A DNA stretch of 52,620 nt, from the NCBI GenBank assembly GCA_030700155.1, contig JAUYJU010000017.1, positions 1-52,620 on the forward strand, in the 5' to 3' direction. The translations under genes were made by a program, and so were the position numbers. Of the stretch, positions 28,892 to 38,096 are shown piece by piece. This DNA is from Candidatus Nanoarchaeia archaeon. Its GTDB lineage: Archaea > Nanobdellota > Nanobdellia > SCGC-AAA011-G17 > JAUYJU01. The first letter of the stretch is position 1. The number at the start of each line of letters is the position of its first letter. The notes under the pieces are model-generated. The model was not told the origin of the DNA and ran no database searches. It worked only from the letters and a program-made list of their open reading frames with translations.

Positions 28892-29335
28892 ATGATAATA
28901 ACAAGTCCAATGTTTGAAAATGAAGGTGAAATTCCTATACAATATACTTGCGATGGTTCTGATAGGATAACCCCTTTAATATTTCACGATGTTCCAAAAT
29001 CTGCTAAATCTTTAGTTTTAATTGTTGATGACCCAGATGCTCCAGTAGGAACTTGGGATCACTGGATTCTATTTAATATACCGCCGCAAATAAGGGAATT
29101 AGAAGGTGATGCAGAACCTAAAGTCCCACATGGAAAAAACAGTTGGAAAAGAACAAATTGGGGAGGACCATGTCCACCGGATAAGGAACATAGATACTTT
29201 TTTAAGTTATACGCCTTAGATACTTTATTAAATCTTAAAGAAGGAGCTTCAAAAAAAGAAATAGAAGAAGCTATGGAATCACATATCATTGCAGAAACTC
29301 AATTGATGGGCCGTTATAAACGTAAAGGAATGTAA
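28892..29335 (+). CDS. YbhB/YbcL-type phosphatidylethanolamine-binding (PEBP) family protein
   Basis: IPIQYTCDGSDRITPLIFHDVPKSAKSLVLIVDDPDAPVGTWDHWILFNIPP, HRYFFKLYALD. Confidence 0.93.
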   Translation: MIITSPMFENEGEIPIQYTCDGSDRITPLIFHDVPKSAKSLVLIVDDPDAPVGTWDHWILFNIPPQIRELEGDAEPKVPHGKNSWKRTNWGGPCPPDKEHRYFFKLYALDTLLNLKEGASKKEIEEAMESHIIAETQLMGRYKRKGM

Positions 29336-29367
29336 ACTTTTTTAAACCCTATTTCTATTAATCAATT

Positions 29368-30057
29368 ATGGAGATACATAAAGATATTGAAATTGTAGGT
29401 TTAGGATTAAAATTCAAAGATAATCTGATAATTGGGGATCTGCAGATAGGTTATGAAGAATCCCTTAACAAGCAAGGATTAATGATTCCACGATTTCAAC
29501 TAAAAGATATCATGAAAGAACTAGAAAAAATATTCTCAAAATATAAATTCAAAAGAATTATTCTTAATGGTGATATAAAACACGAATTTGGAAGGATTTC
29601 AGACCAGGAATGGAAAGACACTTTAAAAATAATTGATTATTTACAGCAACATGGAGAAGTTATTTTAATAAAAGGTAATCACGATACTATTTTAGAACCA
29701 ATAGCTAAAAAACGTAATCTTAAAACCATAGAATATTACAAAGAAGGAGATGTAATCATCTTACACGGACATAAAATAATTCCAGATTTATCTAAAATAA
29801 TAATTATTGGGCATGAACATCCAGCAGTTTCTTTTAAAGAACGACCTAGTGAAAAATTCAAATGTTTTCTAAAAGGTAAATACGAAAAAAGTACGCTTAT
29901 AGTAATGCCTTCTCTAAATATGTTAACAGTTGGAACAGATATAACCCAAGCAAATTTCTTAAGCCCTTTCCTTAGTGGAAATTTAAACAACTTTGAGATT
30001 TATGTAGTTGAAGAAAACAAAATATATAACTTTGGAAAATTAAAAAATTTAATTTAA
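29368..30057 (+). CDS. metallophosphoesterase (COG1407-like)
   Basis: NLIIGDLQIGYEESL, ILNGDIKHEFG, LIKGNHD, GHEHP. Confidence 0.9.
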   Translation: MEIHKDIEIVGLGLKFKDNLIIGDLQIGYEESLNKQGLMIPRFQLKDIMKELEKIFSKYKFKRIILNGDIKHEFGRISDQEWKDTLKIIDYLQQHGEVILIKGNHDTILEPIAKKRNLKTIEYYKEGDVIILHGHKIIPDLSKIIIIGHEHPAVSFKERPSEKFKCFLKGKYEKSTLIVMPSLNMLTVGTDITQANFLSPFLSGNLNNFEIYVVEENKIYNFGKLKNLI

Positions 30058-30581
30058 ACTGCCACGCCTAAAATTCTTCCAATAACATAACCTGCAGCTG
30101 CAGCAACAAATCCAATTGTCAGTAATTCAGTTCCAGATCTAAACCAATTTCCATGGGTAAACTTAGCTTTGAAAACTCCAGTTAAAAATAAAGTCAATCC
30201 GCATAAGATTATTGCTCCAAATATTGCCATTTCTATAGGTAAGAAAAAGAAAGGCAACAACGCCATCGCACTTCCTAAAATATTTGAAAGTCCAACCATC
30301 CATGCACTAAACATCGGACTAGTATACTCTTTTGGAACAGCTGTTTTTTTCTCAGATTTATAATAAGCACCAGCAGTTTCTGTACTTGTATAAGCAACAG
30401 CAGCCATACTTATAGCTTCTCCTAAGGCTGCAGAAATTCCACTAATTATAACAATTCTATCACTCCATGTAGCAACAGCAACACCTAAAACTAAAGCTAA
30501 ATTACTAACAATTCCATCTTGGGCACCCAAAATAAAATCTTTAAGCCAAACAGCCCAATCATGACCATGCCTCTTTTTCAT
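30054..30581 (-). CDS. VIT1/CCC1-family membrane transporter-like protein
   Basis: DFILGAQDGIVSNLALVLGVA, ISAALGEAISMAAVAYTSTETA. Confidence 0.88.
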   Translation of the reverse strand: MKKRHGHDWAVWLKDFILGAQDGIVSNLALVLGVAVATWSDRIVIISGISAALGEAISMAAVAYTSTETAGAYYKSEKKTAVPKEYTSPMFSAWMVGLSNILGSAMALLPFFFLPIEMAIFGAIILCGLTLFLTGVFKAKFTHGNWFRSGTELLTIGFVAAAAGYVIGRILGVAV

Positions 30582-30619
30582 ATAGTTAAGTTAATAATTT
30601 AGAATTAAATACTTTTCTA

Positions 30620-32635
30620 TTACCAATTATATTTTTTCTTCAATTGATCTTTTTTAACTTGAATTTTAATTGCCATCTCGTTTTCATCTTTCATAGTAAA
30701 AAGTCTGATTAATTCATCCAAATCAGATATAGGAGGTTCTAAATTCCCTTGCACCAATAAATTGCTCACAGCTTTTTCAAACCCATTAACTGCTTCTAAG
30801 GCTTCCTTTTCAACTTCTGTTTCTTGTTTTTTAAGTTCTTCTATCTCTTTTGTTCTATTGTCTCTATCTTCTTGAGATGCATCTTCAGGTAGTTCTCTCA
30901 TTTCAAGATCAAGCCTCTTATCACGCAAATCACTTAAAGTATCAACTAAAATTTTGGTATTTTTTCCTTCATCTAAACTGGATTTATTAAGTAAACTGTT
31001 TAGAGCTTCACTAAGAGGTCTTACATTTCCTGAATTAGAGTAATTTTTAATAGCAGTTCTATAATCTTCAATATTAGAAGCAATCAATCCTGATTCAGTT
31101 ACACTAATGAAACCTTCTTTTTTCTCATGTCTTGCATAAATATCAGCTATCGTTCCAACAGGACCTCTTTGATCTTGCTGAACCTTATTTAATAGTGGCA
31201 AAACATCTCCATTCCAATCACCATCATCTAAATCATGCTCCATTACTAAATCAATTAATCTCAATGTTGATCCAGCTTCTCCAATTTCAGAATCTCCTCT
31301 TAATCTTAAGATTTCATTTACCATTCTTTCAGCCATTGCCACATCATTACCATAATTTATAATTTTACGGGTCAAGGCTCTTGGATCTTGCAGTTTAGAA
31401 GCATCAATAGTAGCTTCAGTAGATTCTGCACTTGCTAAAATTTGTTTTAACTTTGTAATCTTTTCAGAATCATTTTGTTCTAAATAATCAGATATTTCTA
31501 AAGCGTCTAAAATGGGTTGTATTTGTGTTAAAATATCAGTAACATTTTTTGCTCTCAGGTTTGCACGTTTAGTATATAAATTATCAAGGGAATTTTCTAC
31601 AAGTTTCAACTTATTTTTTAAATCAACAAATTTTTCCTTGCCAGGACCTTCGCCAATACTAATCTCCAAAGCCCCTAATTGAGCTAATGAACTCCTTATA
31701 TTTCCAGCCAAAGTTTCAGCTTTCTCATTTTCAAAATCTTTCCCTTGATCAATCAGCGTATCAAGAGATTTTATTTCTCCATTAAACCCTTCTAATTGTT
31801 CACCTGCAAATTTAAGCTGTTTTGAAACAAACTCAAAGCTTTTATTTTCATCTCTAAATTTTTCATATTGCTTTTCAAATAAATCAAAAAATTCATACCA
31901 TGAAACAGGCAACTGATCACGTATACCTCCTAATTCAATATTCACTCCTAAAGCGGCAATACGATCTCCACCCTCAGCTAATCTTTTAACTTCTGCAAAT
32001 TGTTTCCTTGCTTCAGAGAGTTTAATTAGTCCATGCAAGTTTGTATTGACTTCAATCTTCTTTTTATGTATTTCAGGGTAGTCTGCCTCAAGAAGATTTC
32101 TCACAATATCACCTAATCTACTAGCATCAGAGTCTAATTTTTCAAGATCTTCTTTCTTAAATCTTTCAGGGTTTTCTAATGCCACATTAATCTTATTGTA
32201 TAAATTTTGTGCTTCAGCCTCATAATTTTTTGTCTTAACTTGATTTACAAAATAAAGAACTCCTGCAACAGCAGCTGCAGCAACACCTCCAGCAAAAGTC
32301 CAACCAGTAGTATAACCCACCCTTCTAGCCATTGCTCTTCTCAAACTTTCTACATTCTTTCCAAACTCTTGTTCAATTCTATTTTGTTGTATTATTTTCT
32401 TTCTAGAATAGTTTAAATATTGCCTCTGCAAAGCAGGCAATCTATCGTCTTCTTCATCCAAAAATTTAACTGCATCGTAACACGCCTTCATATATTCTTC
32501 AGCACGTTCAAAAAAGATTAATCTTTTAAGAGATCCCCTGTTATAACTTTCTTTCACAGGTATTCTTTCGGCTTTTTTAGCCCAATATTTACCTCTTCTT
32601 ACATTGTCTCTTGAAAATCTATCTAACAAGCTCAT
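30620..32635 (-). CDS. large helical/coiled-coil protein with one TM segment, in kinase operon
   Basis: 671 aa; TM WTFAGGVAAAAVAGVLYFV; start overlaps the kinase stop. Confidence 0.8.
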   Translation of the reverse strand: MSLLDRFSRDNVRRGKYWAKKAERIPVKESYNRGSLKRLIFFERAEEYMKACYDAVKFLDEEDDRLPALQRQYLNYSRKKIIQQNRIEQEFGKNVESLRRAMARRVGYTTGWTFAGGVAAAAVAGVLYFVNQVKTKNYEAEAQNLYNKINVALENPERFKKEDLEKLDSDASRLGDIVRNLLEADYPEIHKKKIEVNTNLHGLIKLSEARKQFAEVKRLAEGGDRIAALGVNIELGGIRDQLPVSWYEFFDLFEKQYEKFRDENKSFEFVSKQLKFAGEQLEGFNGEIKSLDTLIDQGKDFENEKAETLAGNIRSSLAQLGALEISIGEGPGKEKFVDLKNKLKLVENSLDNLYTKRANLRAKNVTDILTQIQPILDALEISDYLEQNDSEKITKLKQILASAESTEATIDASKLQDPRALTRKIINYGNDVAMAERMVNEILRLRGDSEIGEAGSTLRLIDLVMEHDLDDGDWNGDVLPLLNKVQQDQRGPVGTIADIYARHEKKEGFISVTESGLIASNIEDYRTAIKNYSNSGNVRPLSEALNSLLNKSSLDEGKNTKILVDTLSDLRDKRLDLEMRELPEDASQEDRDNRTKEIEELKKQETEVEKEALEAVNGFEKAVSNLLVQGNLEPPISDLDELIRLFTMKDENEMAIKIQVKKDQLKKKYNW

Positions 32636-33759
32636 CTTTTTCTCTCCTCAATACCTATCTCTTTCATAACACTTAATAATCCACTACACAATTCATTAAT
32701 ATTTATTCTAACTTCAGGATCTTTTATTAAACACTCCATTACTAAATCACTTATTCTTGAATCAAGAATTTTACCCTGTTCATCTCTTACAACCTTCCTC
32801 AATATTGGTACTGGTGTTGTGCGGTCACGGATTCTCATTAATAAACTATCAACCTCATCTGGAGATTGACCTGGACCAGTATAAGGAGGATGTCCTGCAA
32901 TCACAGCATACAAAGTAGCACCAAGTCCCCACGGATCTCTTTCAACCATATGATCTATATCTCCATGTGCAGCTTCAGGAGATAAATAATGTAAAGTTCC
33001 ACCAATAAAACCGGCAGCAGTTAATATTCCTCTTTGAGTTTGTGATTTTTTTATTTTTTCTTTTTCTCCAATAATCTTAGCCATTCCAAGGTCAATAAGT
33101 TTTTCTACGCCATTTCCTTTTTCAGAAATAAGTATATTTCCAGGATTGATATCCCTATGTACTATCCCTTTAACATTCTGAAGATAGTCAACACCACCTG
33201 TTATATTGGACATTATAGCCACTGCTTCTTCAAATGACATAGTTTCATCAGGTCTCTCTCTTTGAGGATTAATTAAAGTATAATCTGATAATTTTTTAGC
33301 CTTTTGAACACATTCCATCAAAATATAATGATAAGCTGAAGTTTCACCATGCCCCAAATATCTTAACAAATTAGGGTGATTTACTCCTTCATGTTCTTCT
33401 AAAATTTCGCCAACTTCACCTTCACGCACAAATCTTCCAAGTGTCTGCATCCTTAATGCAACAGTCATAGAGTTCAATTTAGTTTTAGGTAACAACTTAG
33501 CAGCCATGTAGATTTTTCCTGTCCTTTTAACTGGTGGACTATCAGGATGGGATTCTAACAAATAAACGTCTCCAAAACCTCCACTACCTATAGCATCTTT
33601 AATCATACCATAAGATCTAACTTCACTAGTGCCATCTGTTTTATTCCATACAAAACTATCTTCAAAAGTTGTGCCTATAAATGGGAATACCTCTTTTTTC
33701 ATTTCTTCAGGCACTATTTGCTCGTATTCATCATCCGGTTCTTCATATTCTTTTGGCAT
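32632..33759 (-). CDS. eukaryotic-like (Hanks-type) Ser/Thr protein kinase
   Basis: Gly-loop IGSGGFGDVYLL, MAAKLL, catalytic loop IVHRDINPGNILI, DLG, LSPEAAHGD, DPWGLGATLYAVIAGHPPY. Confidence 0.93.
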   Translation of the reverse strand: MPKEYEEPDDEYEQIVPEEMKKEVFPFIGTTFEDSFVWNKTDGTSEVRSYGMIKDAIGSGGFGDVYLLESHPDSPPVKRTGKIYMAAKLLPKTKLNSMTVALRMQTLGRFVREGEVGEILEEHEGVNHPNLLRYLGHGETSAYHYILMECVQKAKKLSDYTLINPQRERPDETMSFEEAVAIMSNITGGVDYLQNVKGIVHRDINPGNILISEKGNGVEKLIDLGMAKIIGEKEKIKKSQTQRGILTAAGFIGGTLHYLSPEAAHGDIDHMVERDPWGLGATLYAVIAGHPPYTGPGQSPDEVDSLLMRIRDRTTPVPILRKVVRDEQGKILDSRISDLVMECLIKDPEVRININELCSGLLSVMKEIGIEERKR

Positions 33760-34912
33760 TTTTTCTAGTTACCTTTATGTAATATTCAAGTTGACGCATA
33801 TAATCTGGATTCACTTCTTTCAACTTTTTCATTGTTCTTCTAAAATTATAAGGAACATTGTTTCTAGTTATCTCTCCAGTTGCATCATCAAAAAATAAAA
33901 GCGGATTTCTAATACCCATGCCGTCTCTTGGGAAAAAAGAATTAACCATCACAATTTTTCTGGATCTGTCTTGGTTGTAATAAGTATAAGAAGAATGCAC
34001 ATGTCCCAAAAATAAAGTATCAAATTCTAAATTAGATGCAAAAACCTCTTCAGGAGTGAAATAAGCACTTTTATCAATAGATTCTTGTTCAGCTGTTTTT
34101 CTAACTAGGTTCATATAATTTAATTGTGCACTACCTAAAACATATTTCTTCTCAAAAGTATGCATTAAGAGGGCTGTTGCATCTTTAAAGGTTCCATTAG
34201 GAAGTTTTTGTTTGTATCTTAAAGTTTTTGTTTCAGGTAAATTTACAATAAATTCTAATATACTTGGCAAAGTTTCAACGCATTTTTTCTGATCTATTAA
34301 CAACTGATATGGATCAAGATTACCTAATGTAGCACGTATAACTGATCTTAATCTTCTTTCTCCCCATCCACTAGCAACTTTCTTAATCTTTCCAGTTAAA
34401 ACATTTTCTATTCTTTCTTTTAAATTATTAAGATAATTAGGGACGATTATCTTATCTTTATTACCTTTTTTTATTTGATCTTTCCATTCAGGAACTAAAA
34501 TTTTTCTTGGATTCAAAACTTGTTTTCCATCAGAATTAAAATCCCAAATATCTTTTCCACAAAGTTGCTCTGCTGCTAATTCTACTCCACGACCAGAACC
34601 GGCTCCAGTAACACCACTTTGTTCTTTTATGCTATAATCTCCTCTTTCTAATCCAGAACCACTCTCAAGCATATTTTCTATTAATTTTTCATGATTTCCT
34701 TTTACACCACCAGTTTCTTTATCTGAGGTTGTAAATTCTTTCTGCCATTCCATAATCCTAAGATAAGAGTCACGCTCATCAGGACCATAACCGCCAACAT
34801 CACCAGTAAAAAGAAGTCCTTCAACTAAATAAAGAAAAGGTTCTGTTGAATCATAACCTTCTATACATGCATGTGTATCGCCTAATATTAAACGTTTCAT
34901 AACTCCCCACAA
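33743..34912 (-). CDS. PPP-like metallophosphatase (putative protein phosphatase)
   Basis: LILGDTHA, LLFTGDVGGYG, GVKGNHEKL, LFLGHVHSSY; overlaps the kinase gene by 17 nt. Confidence 0.85.
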   Translation of the reverse strand: MWGVMKRLILGDTHACIEGYDSTEPFLYLVEGLLFTGDVGGYGPDERDSYLRIMEWQKEFTTSDKETGGVKGNHEKLIENMLESGSGLERGDYSIKEQSGVTGAGSGRGVELAAEQLCGKDIWDFNSDGKQVLNPRKILVPEWKDQIKKGNKDKIIVPNYLNNLKERIENVLTGKIKKVASGWGERRLRSVIRATLGNLDPYQLLIDQKKCVETLPSILEFIVNLPETKTLRYKQKLPNGTFKDATALLMHTFEKKYVLGSAQLNYMNLVRKTAEQESIDKSAYFTPEEVFASNLEFDTLFLGHVHSSYTYYNQDRSRKIVMVNSFFPRDGMGIRNPLLFFDDATGEITRNNVPYNFRRTMKKLKEVNPDYMRQLEYYIKVTRKNAKRI

Positions 34913-35010
34913 AATATACTTAGAGTAAAAGCACTTTAAAAGTGTTTTGGTAAAAAGTAGTAGTAATAGTAGTGCAAAAGTTTTTATACAATCAAATTAC
35001 AAATAAGAAT

Positions 35011-35337
35011 ATGTTTCCAGGAATAAATCCAAAAGATATGCAGAAAGTTATGAAGAAAATGGGCATCAAGCAAGAAGAAATTGATGCTACAGAAGTCATA
35101 ATAAAAACTAATTCTAAAGATTTAATAATAAAAAATCCTAAAGTTACTAAAGTAAATATGATGGGGCAAGAGACTTTGCAGATTATGGGAGATATAGAAG
35201 AAGCTTCTAGCATCTCAGAAGAAGATATTAAAACGGTTTCAGAACAAGCAGGCGTATCAAAAGAAGAGGCTAAAAAAGCCTTAGAAAACAATAATGGAGA
35301 CCTTGCAGCAGCCATTTTAGAACTTAAAAAAGAGTGA
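35011..35337 (+). CDS. nac: nascent polypeptide-associated complex protein (NAC + UBA)
   Basis: MFPGINPKDMQKVMKKMGIKQEEI...VTKVNMMGQETLQIMGD...UBA-like ISEEDIKTVSEQAGVSKEEAKKALENNNGDLAAAILEL; start reassigned from 34972 to 35011. Confidence 0.95.
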   Translation: MFPGINPKDMQKVMKKMGIKQEEIDATEVIIKTNSKDLIIKNPKVTKVNMMGQETLQIMGDIEEASSISEEDIKTVSEQAGVSKEEAKKALENNNGDLAAAILELKKE

Positions 35338-35406
35338 TTTACTACTTTCTTCTACAAAATATAAAGGGCAATATATAAATAGAAGCATATACTCTATATA
35401 TAACCA

Positions 35407-35886
35407 ATGAACGAGGTTTTTCAGCTTCTGCAGAAAGCAAATCAATATTTTAAGACAGCTGATCATCTTTGTCACGCCACATATCCGCTGGTCAACGACC
35501 CTAAACTTTTAATGATAATAACTGAGAACATATTCAACGCGCTTAATGCTGGATTATCAGCCATGGTTTACTATGAAAGCCTCTATAAACGTGCTCCAGT
35601 ATATGAGGAAGATTTCATCTCAAAATTTAATGTATTTAGGTCAAATTGTGCGGAAAGATATAACTTTCCAAGGGAAAGCGTCATAATGATAAAAGAAGTT
35701 CGCGATTTAATAACTGAAAGGAAAGAAGCTCCAGTTGAATTTTCAAGAAAAGACCGTTACATTATTGCTTCTGATAGCTATAAACTAAAAGCATTGAGTC
35801 TTGATATGGTTAAGAGGTATTTATCGCACACTAAAAGTTTCATAGAAAGAATTAACGAGGTATTTGAATTCAATGGAAGACCTTGA
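35407..35886 (+). CDS. hypothetical helical protein (HEPN-like), paralogue 1
   Basis: 159 aa; KTADHLCHATYPLV pattern shared with the next ORF. Confidence 0.7.
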   Translation: MNEVFQLLQKANQYFKTADHLCHATYPLVNDPKLLMIITENIFNALNAGLSAMVYYESLYKRAPVYEEDFISKFNVFRSNCAERYNFPRESVIMIKEVRDLITERKEAPVEFSRKDRYIIASDSYKLKALSLDMVKRYLSHTKSFIERINEVFEFNGRP

Positions 35887-36331
35887 AGAAAGCGCACGAG
35901 AGGAACTGAAAAGAGCAGATCACTTAATTTACGTTACTTTGAAGTATACAAGAACAGCTGATGTAATCCATAATACAATTAAAAGATTAATCGCAGCATT
36001 AGATTTCTCAATAGAAGAAATAATGCAATTCCTTCTGAAAAAAAATAAAATCAAAGAAGTTCCAAAGACAGCATTCCTTCGTGCAGAATTATTAGAAAAG
36101 AAAAAAGAAGAATTCGCAGATACAGTGGAATTTTATTTCTTATTAAGGAAAATAGTTTCTTCTGATTATAAAGCACGTGAGGAATTTAGAAAAGGAGTTA
36201 CCCTAATCTCAGAAATAAGTCCAAAAGAAAAGTTAGATGTTAATATGGAACTTTTAAGAAGTTATTTTGAAAAAACAATTGAAATTGTTCAGCAAATAGA
36301 AGAAATAGTTCACAAGGGGGTTAAAAAATGA
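35873..36331 (+). CDS. hypothetical helical protein (HEPN-like), paralogue 2
   Basis: MEDLEESAREELKRADHLIYVTLKYT...; similar layout to the upstream ORF; overlaps it. Confidence 0.7.
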   Translation: MEDLEESAREELKRADHLIYVTLKYTRTADVIHNTIKRLIAALDFSIEEIMQFLLKKNKIKEVPKTAFLRAELLEKKKEEFADTVEFYFLLRKIVSSDYKAREEFRKGVTLISEISPKEKLDVNMELLRSYFEKTIEIVQQIEEIVHKGVKK

Positions 36332-36606
36332 GCGAAAGAACAGAAGCATTAATGAGAATAGTTGTTGGAATAATCTCAGGAATAATACTAGGCATATGGC
36401 AAGTAGTAGTCAAAATTCTTTCAATAATAAATTTCTTTTATGTAATCTTTACAAATAAAAGACACGTAGGCATGGCAGAATTTTGTAACAGATGGAATAC
36501 ACAAGCCTACAAATATATACGCTACTTAACATTTACAACTAATGAAAGACCATTTCCTTTCACAGATTTAGGTAAAGATATAATGCCTTATGATAAGAAA
36601 AAATGA
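36328..36606 (+). CDS. DUF4389-like membrane protein
   Basis: RIVVGIISGIILGIWQVVVKILSIINFFYVIFTNKR...FCNRWNTQAYKYIRYLTFTTNERPFPF. Confidence 0.8.
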   Translation: MSERTEALMRIVVGIISGIILGIWQVVVKILSIINFFYVIFTNKRHVGMAEFCNRWNTQAYKYIRYLTFTTNERPFPFTDLGKDIMPYDKKK

Positions 36607-37289
36607 CCCTGGTAAACTTAAAAAAAGACTTGCAAGGTCTTAGTAATCCAGATAAAATAAAAATTCTTTCTAATTTTTTTAAAACTGGTCCGGGCCAGTA
36701 TGGAGAAAATGATAAATTTCTAGGTATAACAGTTCCTAATCAAAGAAAAATAGCTCAAAAATACGCTAATCTAAACCTAAAAGAAATTAAAACTCTTCTT
36801 AACAGCCAGATTCATGAACATAGACTAACTTCACTGCTCATCTTAGTCCATCAATACCAAAATTCACCAGATACAATCTACAAATTCTATATAAACAATT
36901 CTAAAAATATCAACAATTGGGATCTAGTTGATTTAACAGCTCCAAAAATTGTTGGAAATTATTTATTAAACAAAGACAAATCAGTTTTATATAAACTAGC
37001 AAAATCAAAAAATTTATGGGAAAGAAGAATTGCAATAGTTGCAACCTACGAATTTATTAAAAATAATAAATTTAATGATACTTTAAAAATCTCAGAAATA
37101 CTTCTTAAAGATAAACATGATTTAATCCACAAAGCAGTTGGCTGGATGTTACGCGAGGTTGGGAAAAAAGATCAAAAAACTTTAGAAAATTTCTTAAAAA
37201 AATACCATAAAACTATGCCAAGAACAATGTTGAGGTATGCTATCGAAAAATTTGAAGAAAAAAAGAAAGAAGTCTACATGAAGAAATAA
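36603..37289 (+). CDS. DNA alkylation repair (AlkD-like HEAT repeat) protein
   Basis: FKTGPGQYGENDKFLGITVPNQRKIAQKY, NWDLVDLTAPKIVGNYL, LWERRIAIVAT, HDLIHKAVGWMLREVGK. Confidence 0.93.
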   Translation: MTLVNLKKDLQGLSNPDKIKILSNFFKTGPGQYGENDKFLGITVPNQRKIAQKYANLNLKEIKTLLNSQIHEHRLTSLLILVHQYQNSPDTIYKFYINNSKNINNWDLVDLTAPKIVGNYLLNKDKSVLYKLAKSKNLWERRIAIVATYEFIKNNKFNDTLKISEILLKDKHDLIHKAVGWMLREVGKKDQKTLENFLKKYHKTMPRTMLRYAIEKFEEKKKEVYMKK

Positions 37290-37562
37290 CTATTTTTTCC
37301 TTTTTTCATATCTGCGCCAAGCACTTGCAACTCTTTTTGCTGCCCTATCAAGGCGTACAAGAACAGCCCTTCTAAGTGCAGTTGCTTTTATAGATCTCTT
37401 ACCTTTCAACGCTTTAACAACAGATACAGAAACCTCCTTTGCAAGAGCTACTCTCTTAGATTTAGCAACTTTAGCTTCTTTAGCAGCCTTCTCTACAGCA
37501 CGCTTAATCTTTGCGACACTAAATTTTTGTCTCTTACCAATTCTTTTAATGATATCAACCAT
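37290..37562 (-). CDS. stand-alone ATP-cone-like basic protein
   Basis: IIKRIGKRQKFSVAKIKRAVEKAAKEA...LRRAVLVRLDRAAKRVASAWRRYEKRKK matches the ATP-cone pattern. Confidence 0.65.
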   Translation of the reverse strand: MVDIIKRIGKRQKFSVAKIKRAVEKAAKEAKVAKSKRVALAKEVSVSVVKALKGKRSIKATALRRAVLVRLDRAAKRVASAWRRYEKRKK

Positions 37563-37604
37563 AAAACACCTCTAGAGATAAAAAAGCATTCAGATACTTA
37601 AATT

Positions 37605-37925
37605 TTACTTAATCAAATTATTCCAAGTTTTCCTAACTTGTCTAGCAAAAACAAACATAGTAATTAGAGAATAAATTCTAAGATTTATATTTTGTGAAAA
37701 AAGAGCTTCTCCAGTTAAAGCATAGGTAAAAGAAATCAAAAGGGACATTATCAATAAGATAAAGAAAAGCAACTCCAATAGTTTATCCTTAATAGAAATC
37801 CTCTTAATTTTTAAGATGATAAAAATAAAGGTAAACAAAACAATCGAAGTTAAAATGAAAGTAGATATCTTAAAACCAAGCAAATTTATGTTTTCAGTTA
37901 TCAATAAAGTTTTAAGAGAATTCAT
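37605..37925 (-). CDS. small membrane protein
   Basis: 106 aa with 3 predicted TM segments. Confidence 0.65.
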   Translation of the reverse strand: MNSLKTLLITENINLLGFKISTFILTSIVLFTFIFIILKIKRISIKDKLLELLFFILLIMSLLISFTYALTGEALFSQNINLRIYSLITMFVFARQVRKTWNNLIK

Positions 37926-37927
37926 TC

Positions 37928-38047
37928 CTAATTCCTTTCATTAGCAATATAAGCTCCCAGTATTCCACCTATCACAACCCCTAACCAATTAGTAGTTATA
38001 GCATAACCTATTAAGCCACCAATTATAGCGCCTATTATCCAAGTCAT
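37928..38047 (-). CDS. 39-aa glycine-rich membrane microprotein
   Basis: MTWIIGAIIGGLIGYAITTNWLGVVIGGILGAYIANERN*; sits between annotated ORFs. Confidence 0.55.
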   Translation of the reverse strand: MTWIIGAIIGGLIGYAITTNWLGVVIGGILGAYIANERN

Positions 38048-38096
38048 TTTATACCTCTTATTTTATAAACCCTAAACTAGTTTAAGTATTTAAATT

